Origin: Leptolyngbya sp. SIOISBB
Lineage (GTDB): Bacteria > Cyanobacteriota > Cyanobacteriia > Phormidesmidales > Phormidesmidaceae
Direction of reading: 5' to 3'
DNA length: 64,000 bases
NCBI GenBank assembly: GCA_010671905.1
Contig: JAAHII010000001.1
Coordinates: 1,984,001 to 2,048,000, forward strand
Part shown: positions 59,366 through 64,000 of the stretch, in pieces
Numbering within the stretch: the first letter of the stretch is position 1
Layout of the letters: each line of letters begins with the position of its first letter
Notes under the pieces: model-generated
The model's database searches: none
Told to the model about the DNA's origin: nothing
Seen by the model: the letters and a program-made list of their open reading frames with translations, nothing else
Position numbers and translations under genes: made by a program

Positions 59366-62300
59366 ATGACCTATCCTAGCCATTGGATGCAAAGCCTGAT
59401 GATGCGTGAGCCAGTCATTGCCTCGTCTTCGACGTCTGTGTATGAGGCTGTTGCGGCGATGCACCAACGGTTTGCAGTGGACGAGAGAGAGCCTGAAGAT
59501 GGCTGCGTGGTGGTGCTGGAAGAGGACAAGATCAAAGGATTGTTGACCGCACCTGATATTGTGAGCCTGGCAGTGCAGCAAAGTGATTTGCACACATTGA
59601 CCCTCTCTGAAGTTGTCAACAGCGAGGCGTTGTGTTTGCCAACATCAGCATTCACAAATATTCAGAGTGCGATCGCCTGCCTCGAACAATATCCCAATAA
59701 TTTCTTTGTGGTGGTTAATCAACAGGGAAATTTTATCGGCTTAGTTACTCGCAAGAAACTATGTCAACTGGCTTGCTTACCGGAAAATCGACTACTTGAG
59801 GTCATTCAAGCACAGTCAGAAATGTCTGCCAAAGAGCAGCGGTTTGAAGCGTTGGCCGCGATCGCTCCGGTGGGAATTGTTCGTACTGACTTGAATGCTA
59901 GCTGCCTCTTTGTCAATCAACGATGGTGCGAAATCACGGGACTCACCGTCGAACAAGCTTTAAATCAAGAATGGTCCAACATTTTGCATCCAGACGATCG
60001 GGAGCGCGTCACGACCGCTTGGTATCAGGCCATGGCAGAGCGGAATTCATTTCATCTGGACTATCGGTTGCAGCGCTTTGATGGCGAAGTGATTTGGGTT
60101 AACGAACGATCAACCCCTGAACTGGATGCCGACGGCAACATGATTGGCTATGTCGGCACCATTATCGATATGAGCGAACATCATGCCGCCCTCACGGCGC
60201 TGGCTGATTCGCAAGCGCTGTATTCCAGCATCCTGTCGAACATTTCTGATGCGGTGTTCATTACGGATGATGATGGTAAGTTGATATTCATTTGCCCCAA
60301 TGTCACCACGATTCTGGGGTATTCAGCCGCTGAAATCAATGCCCTCGGCCATATTCAGGATGTGTTGGGCACCGATTTATGCGATCACCAAACCCTGCAA
60401 AAACAAGGGGAAATCACCAATATTGAGCAGGTCATTTTTGATAAATGCGGCCAAGAGCACACCATCCTGGTCAATATCAAACAGGTAGAAGTCGCTGGGG
60501 GCTCGATCCTGTACACCTGCCGCGACATTAGCGATCGCAAGCACGCTGAGTTGCAACTCAACCGTTCTCAACAGGTTTACCAAAATGCCGAACGCATTGC
60601 CCGTATTGGCAGTTGGGAACTCGATCTGCAAACCAACTCGTTGTATTGGTCAGAACAGGTTTTTGCAATTTTCGAAATTGACCCCACCCGCTTTGCCGCT
60701 TCCTACGAAGCGTTTCTAGACACCATCCACCCCCAAGATCGAGAGATCGTCAATGATGCCTATACGAACCACCTCAATAACCAACAGCCCTATGACTTGG
60801 TGCACCGACTCTTGATGCCAGATGGGCGGATCAAGTATGTGCGAGAACATTTTGAGACGAGCTTTCAAGAAGATGGCACACCGCTTGTTTCACGCGGCAC
60901 CGTGCAAGATGTCACCCAGCTCAACCGGGCAGAATTGGAACTCGAACGGCTCAATACTGAGCTAGAGCAACGCATCGAACAGCGCACCCAAGAGTTGTTG
61001 GAAAGCGAGACTCGCTATCAGGCCTTGGTCGATCATGCTCCGGATGCGATTTTGCTAGCGGATGCCCAAGGCCACTTGCTGGAAGGCAACACTCAGGCTG
61101 AGAATCTATTAGGCTATGCCCCGGAAGAATTAAGGCAATTGCATTTCACCCAGCTGCATCCTCCGGAAGAGCGAGAAACCGTTCAGAGAGGGTTTGGAGG
61201 GCCCACGGTTGAGACCCTCGTAGTCTGCAAAGACGGCAATACGAGATCGGTCGAAATTTCTTCCGGTCGTTTTACGGTCAATGGTAAAACTTTTGTTCAG
61301 AGCATTTTTCGAGATATCGCTGAGCGCAAACAAGCTGAATTGGCGCTTCAAGCGAAAACGACTGAATATGAACTGGTTTTCCAAGGGTCGGCTGCGGGGC
61401 TCTGGACATGGGATATCCAGACTGGAGAGGCCCATATCTCGTCACGTTATCAGCAGATATTAGGTTTTGCTGCCGATGAAACGGTCATCACCTCTTTTGA
61501 GGATTTTGCGGGCTTCCTGCACCCTGACGAACGTTCTGTAGTGGAGGCCTGTATCAGGCAGCACCTAGCCCATGAAGGGACCTACGACATGGATTACCGC
61601 TTGCGCCATAAAGCGGGTCACTATGTGTGGGTGAATGCCAGTGGTCAAGCCATTTGGGATGAAAACGGTACCCCCATCTTTATGACCGGTTCTGTACAAG
61701 ATATTAGCGATCGCAAAGCGTCTGAACTGCAACTGCAAGCACTCAATAAACGCAATGAATTAATTTTTGAAGGGTCTCAGGCCGGTCTAATCTTTTGGGA
61801 TGTCGTGAATGATCGGGCTGAAATGTCCCGCTCATGTGGGGCACTTTTAGGCTATGTAGCAGACCAGAGCAAAACATCTTTTGCAGAATTCAAAAATAGA
61901 ATCCATCCGGATGATATTTCCAGGGTCGATATTGCGGTCAATGAGCATTTGAGGCATAAGGTTCCCTACCAGATGGAATATCGATATCGACATCAGGCAG
62001 GACACTATATCTGGCTATATGTGACTGGGCAAGCGATTTGGGATGAAAACGATCTCCCGACCTATATGGGAGTTTCCATGCAAGATATTAGCGATCGCAA
62101 GCGCGCTGAGGCCGACCTCAAAATCAGCCAAGAACGCTACAAGTTGGTGATTAAAGGCGCGGGTGGCGGTATCTGGGATTGGGATATTTTGACCGATACC
62201 AACTACATGTCACCCCGATTTAAACAGTTGCTGGGCTATGGCGAAGATGAAATCGGTGATTGTTTGGAAGCCTGGAAAGCACTAGTCCATCCTGACGATA

Positions 62301-63682
62301 TAGATCGCATCTGGGAACTACACCACAAGCACCTACAGCACCGGGTGCCGTTCGCTGCTGAGTACCGCATGCGTCGCAAATCTGGCGAATATATTTGGGT
62401 TCAGGATACGGGACAAGCGATTTGGGATGACGCCGGTAATCCCACCCGGATGGCTGGATCGACCATTGATATTAGCGATCGCAAGCAGGCCGAACTACAA
62501 CTTCAGCAAACCGTTGCCAAACTAGAGCAGGCGACTAAAGCGAAAGATGAATTCTTGGCCAATATGAGTCACGAAATTCGCACGCCGATGAACGGCATCG
62601 TCGGCATGACCCAGCTCGCCCTCAGCCACCATCCAAACCCGACCCAACGCCACTACCTCACGAAAATTGCGACTTCCGCGAACCTCCTGCTGCGCATTAT
62701 TAATGACATTCTCGACTTCTCGAAAATTGAGGCCGGCAAACTCAGTCTGGAGGAGGTGCCCTTTGACCTCGATACCGTTCTGGAGCAACTCGTGGAACTT
62801 AATCGCACTGAGTGCGATCGCAAAGGCTTAGCGTTACTCATTGATGTCGTCCCAGAAACCCCCCGGCAATTGGTGGGCGACCCCCTCCGGTTGAACCAAA
62901 TCTTGCTTAACCTGGTGGCCAACGGCATTAAATTTACCGAAACCGGTTACGTCGAAATCGCCGTCAGCCCCATAACGACTTCCCCGACCGAATGCACCCT
63001 CAAGTTCAGTGTCACCGACACCGGCATCGGCTTGAGTCCAGAGCAACAGTCTAGGCTATTCCAGTCATTTTCCCAGGGCGATTCTTCAACTACCCGGCGC
63101 TTTGGCGGGAGCGGGTTAGGCCTCGTTATCTCAAAACGGCTCACGACCCTGATGCAAGGCGACATTGGCGTAGAAAGTACTCCGGGAAAAGGCAGTACCT
63201 TCTGGTTTACCGTGGTCTGCCAGCGTCAAATCGTCAATAAAGTAGAGCCCCGATCACTGCCGGCCAGCGTGCCGCCACCTGAGCCACAACAGTCAGCACT
63301 TGGCCTAGCGGGGCTCAGGGTTCTACTCGTGGAAGATAACGAAATCAACCAAGAACTGTTCACGGCGTTCCTCAGCGAGGTGGGGGCCACGGTCACCCCA
63401 GCCCAAAACGGGCAAGAAGCCTATGACTTAGTGAAAGGTGAAACCTTTGATGTGGTGCTGATGGATTGCCAAATGCCGGTGATGGATGGCTTTGAGGCGA
63501 CCCATTTGATTCGTGCCCTGCCTCAGGGAGAACAGCTCCCGATTATTGCGATGACCGCCAGCGCCATGATGAGCGATCGGCAAGCCTGTCTGGCCACTGG
63601 CATGAATGACTACCTGTCTAAACCCATGCTCAAAGAAGACCTTTACGCCGTTATTCAGAAGTGGGTCACACCCGGCTGGTGA
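59366..63682 (+). CDS. CBS-PAS(7) hybrid histidine kinase
   Basis: 1,439 residues from ATG 59366; an earlier in-frame start at 59318 would add 16 residues of unlikely sequence. A CBS pair (about 8-150; [18 protein letters not shown]) is followed by seven PAS domains, several of PAS_3 type ([42 protein letters not shown]), a coiled coil, HisKA with His1069 ([14 protein letters not shown]), HATPase ([31 protein letters not shown]) and one receiver with Asp1367 ([11 protein letters not shown]). Unlike its relative at 49761 it lacks GAF and Hpt domains, so its phosphate must pass to a separate Hpt protein; the one at 25411 is a candidate. Soluble. Parts of its PAS region closely resemble the giant frameshifted kinase, pointing to shared ancestry by duplication. 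Confidence 0.92.
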   Translation: MTYPSHWMQSLMMREPVIASSSTSVYEAVAAMHQRFAVDEREPEDGCVVVLEEDKIKGLLTAPDIVSLAVQQSDLHTLTLSEVVNSEALCLPTSAFTNIQSAIACLEQYPNNFFVVVNQQGNFIGLVTRKKLCQLACLPENRLLEVIQAQSEMSAKEQRFEALAAIAPVGIVRTDLNASCLFVNQRWCEITGLTVEQALNQEWSNILHPDDRERVTTAWYQAMAERNSFHLDYRLQRFDGEVIWVNERSTPELDADGNMIGYVGTIIDMSEHHAALTALADSQALYSSILSNISDAVFITDDDGKLIFICPNVTTILGYSAAEINALGHIQDVLGTDLCDHQTLQKQGEITNIEQVIFDKCGQEHTILVNIKQVEVAGGSILYTCRDISDRKHAELQLNRSQQVYQNAERIARIGSWELDLQTNSLYWSEQVFAIFEIDPTRFAASYEAFLDTIHPQDREIVNDAYTNHLNNQQPYDLVHRLLMPDGRIKYVREHFETSFQEDGTPLVSRGTVQDVTQLNRAELELERLNTELEQRIEQRTQELLESETRYQALVDHAPDAILLADAQGHLLEGNTQAENLLGYAPEELRQLHFTQLHPPEERETVQRGFGGPTVETLVVCKDGNTRSVEISSGRFTVNGKTFVQSIFRDIAERKQAELALQAKTTEYELVFQGSAAGLWTWDIQTGEAHISSRYQQILGFAADETVITSFEDFAGFLHPDERSVVEACIRQHLAHEGTYDMDYRLRHKAGHYVWVNASGQAIWDENGTPIFMTGSVQDISDRKASELQLQALNKRNELIFEGSQAGLIFWDVVNDRAEMSRSCGALLGYVADQSKTSFAEFKNRIHPDDISRVDIAVNEHLRHKVPYQMEYRYRHQAGHYIWLYVTGQAIWDENDLPTYMGVSMQDISDRKRAEADLKISQERYKLVIKGAGGGIWDWDILTDTNYMSPRFKQLLGYGEDEIGDCLEAWKALVHPDDIDRIWELHHKHLQHRVPFAAEYRMRRKSGEYIWVQDTGQAIWDDAGNPTRMAGSTIDISDRKQAELQLQQTVAKLEQATKAKDEFLANMSHEIRTPMNGIVGMTQLALSHHPNPTQRHYLTKIATSANLLLRIINDILDFSKIEAGKLSLEEVPFDLDTVLEQLVELNRTECDRKGLALLIDVVPETPRQLVGDPLRLNQILLNLVANGIKFTETGYVEIAVSPITTSPTECTLKFSVTDTGIGLSPEQQSRLFQSFSQGDSSTTRRFGGSGLGLVISKRLTTLMQGDIGVESTPGKGSTFWFTVVCQRQIVNKVEPRSLPASVPPPEPQQSALGLAGLRVLLVEDNEINQELFTAFLSEVGATVTPAQNGQEAYDLVKGETFDVVLMDCQMPVMDGFEATHLIRALPQGEQLPIIAMTASAMMSDRQACLATGMNDYLSKPMLKEDLYAVIQKWVTPGW

Positions 63683-64000
63683 CACGCCATGAGTCAAGGT
63701 TTTGGAGATGAGCATTGGTCGCCATAGACTCCCCTGCCGCAAAGACTTTGACTCAACACCCAACTGTCTGGTGGCCACGGACAGAGACCAACTTTATCGT
63801 TAATCATCAATCGGGCTTTGCAAAAAATCACACAACTCCACGAAGAATTTTAACTTAACTGTAGCTAGTTTCTTTGCTTATGGTCACCATAGATTCAGGC
63901 ATGATCAGCAGCCTAAACTTGTTGACAGCTGTTGCGCCTTAAAGCGCTGTTGAGCCTGTCATTTCAACGGCAACACTGCTTACAAATACGGTCGATCTTG
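63683..64000. other. Terminal intergenic stretch
   Basis: No open frame I can support up to the window edge. An imperfect hairpin around TGACAGCTGTTGCGC ... GCTGTTGAGCCTGTCA (about 63924-63962) could be a terminator or a repeat fragment. Confidence 0.35.

Noticed and set aside
1-64000. Frequent GCGATCGC palindromes as regulatory sites
   Set aside because: This is the HIP1 sequence, abundant across many cyanobacterial genomes, inside and outside genes; it is useful for taxonomy but not as a local operator.
1-64000. CRISPR arrays, tRNA or rRNA genes
   Set aside because: No regularly spaced repeats with unique spacers and no tRNA or rRNA-like sequence was noticed; the regular repeats seen belong to the RTX and PAS-coding DNA.

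Overview
The window looks like a chromosomal stretch of a cyanobacterium, probably filamentous. The HIP1 octamer GCGATCGC recurs throughout, in genes and between them. There are cyanobacteriochrome-type GAF domains, a PEP-CTERM protein and very large multi-PAS hybrid histidine kinases. No ribosomal, tRNA or core housekeeping gene was seen. Two themes dominate: extracellular polysaccharide (synthesis, cutting, surface proteins) and an unusually dense set of phosphorelay and cyclic-di-GMP signalling genes.

Layout. 0-0.5 kb: end of an unrecognised membrane-anchored protein (minus). 0.7-3.5 kb: a cellulose-synthase-like glycosyltransferase with an RsbW-type ATPase/kinase domain inserted inside its catalytic domain, followed by a STAS (anti-anti-sigma type) protein. 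4.3-7.9 kb: a frameshifted CHASE-LOV-GAF hybrid kinase. 8.5-9.4 kb: a small membrane protein and a transposase fragment ending in a perfect 30-bp inverted repeat. 9.7-12.6 kb: two overlapping kinase/receiver genes. 13.6-22.5 kb: a giant multi-PAS/GAF hybrid kinase broken by two homopolymer frameshifts. 22.6-29.6 kb: cyclic-di-GMP enzymes (FHA-GGDEF-EAL, REC-GGDEF-EAL, frameshifted REC-GGDEF), an Hpt protein and several decayed receiver/EAL fragments. 29.7-43.0 kb: GH9 cellulase-like enzyme, small unknown protein, 1,688-residue RTX protein, two small Tn5-end-like mobile elements, and a GH2 enzyme translationally coupled to a SpoIIE/RsbU-type PP2C phosphatase. 43.5-49.5 kb: small membrane protein and two DUF3131-like exported proteins (three tandem copies, then one). 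49.8-63.7 kb: two intact CBS-PAS hybrid kinases around a PEP-CTERM protein.

How it may fit together. The most striking unit is the synthase with a built-in RsbW-like domain plus an adjacent STAS protein. A SpoIIE/RsbU-type phosphatase 37 kb away, coupled to a glycoside hydrolase gene, would complete the three parts of a partner switch (kinase, STAS antagonist, phosphatase). The synthase carries no recognisable PilZ domain, so protein partner switching may replace or supplement direct cyclic-di-GMP control. Light-sensing candidates (LOV, dual-Cys GAF) and several GGDEF/EAL proteins suggest environmental control of the same matrix. These links are inferred from domain content and neighbourhood, not shown.

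Quality caution: at least four large signalling genes are broken by single-base changes in short homopolymer runs, while their domains stay perfectly conserved on both sides. Assembly error is as likely as true gene decay.
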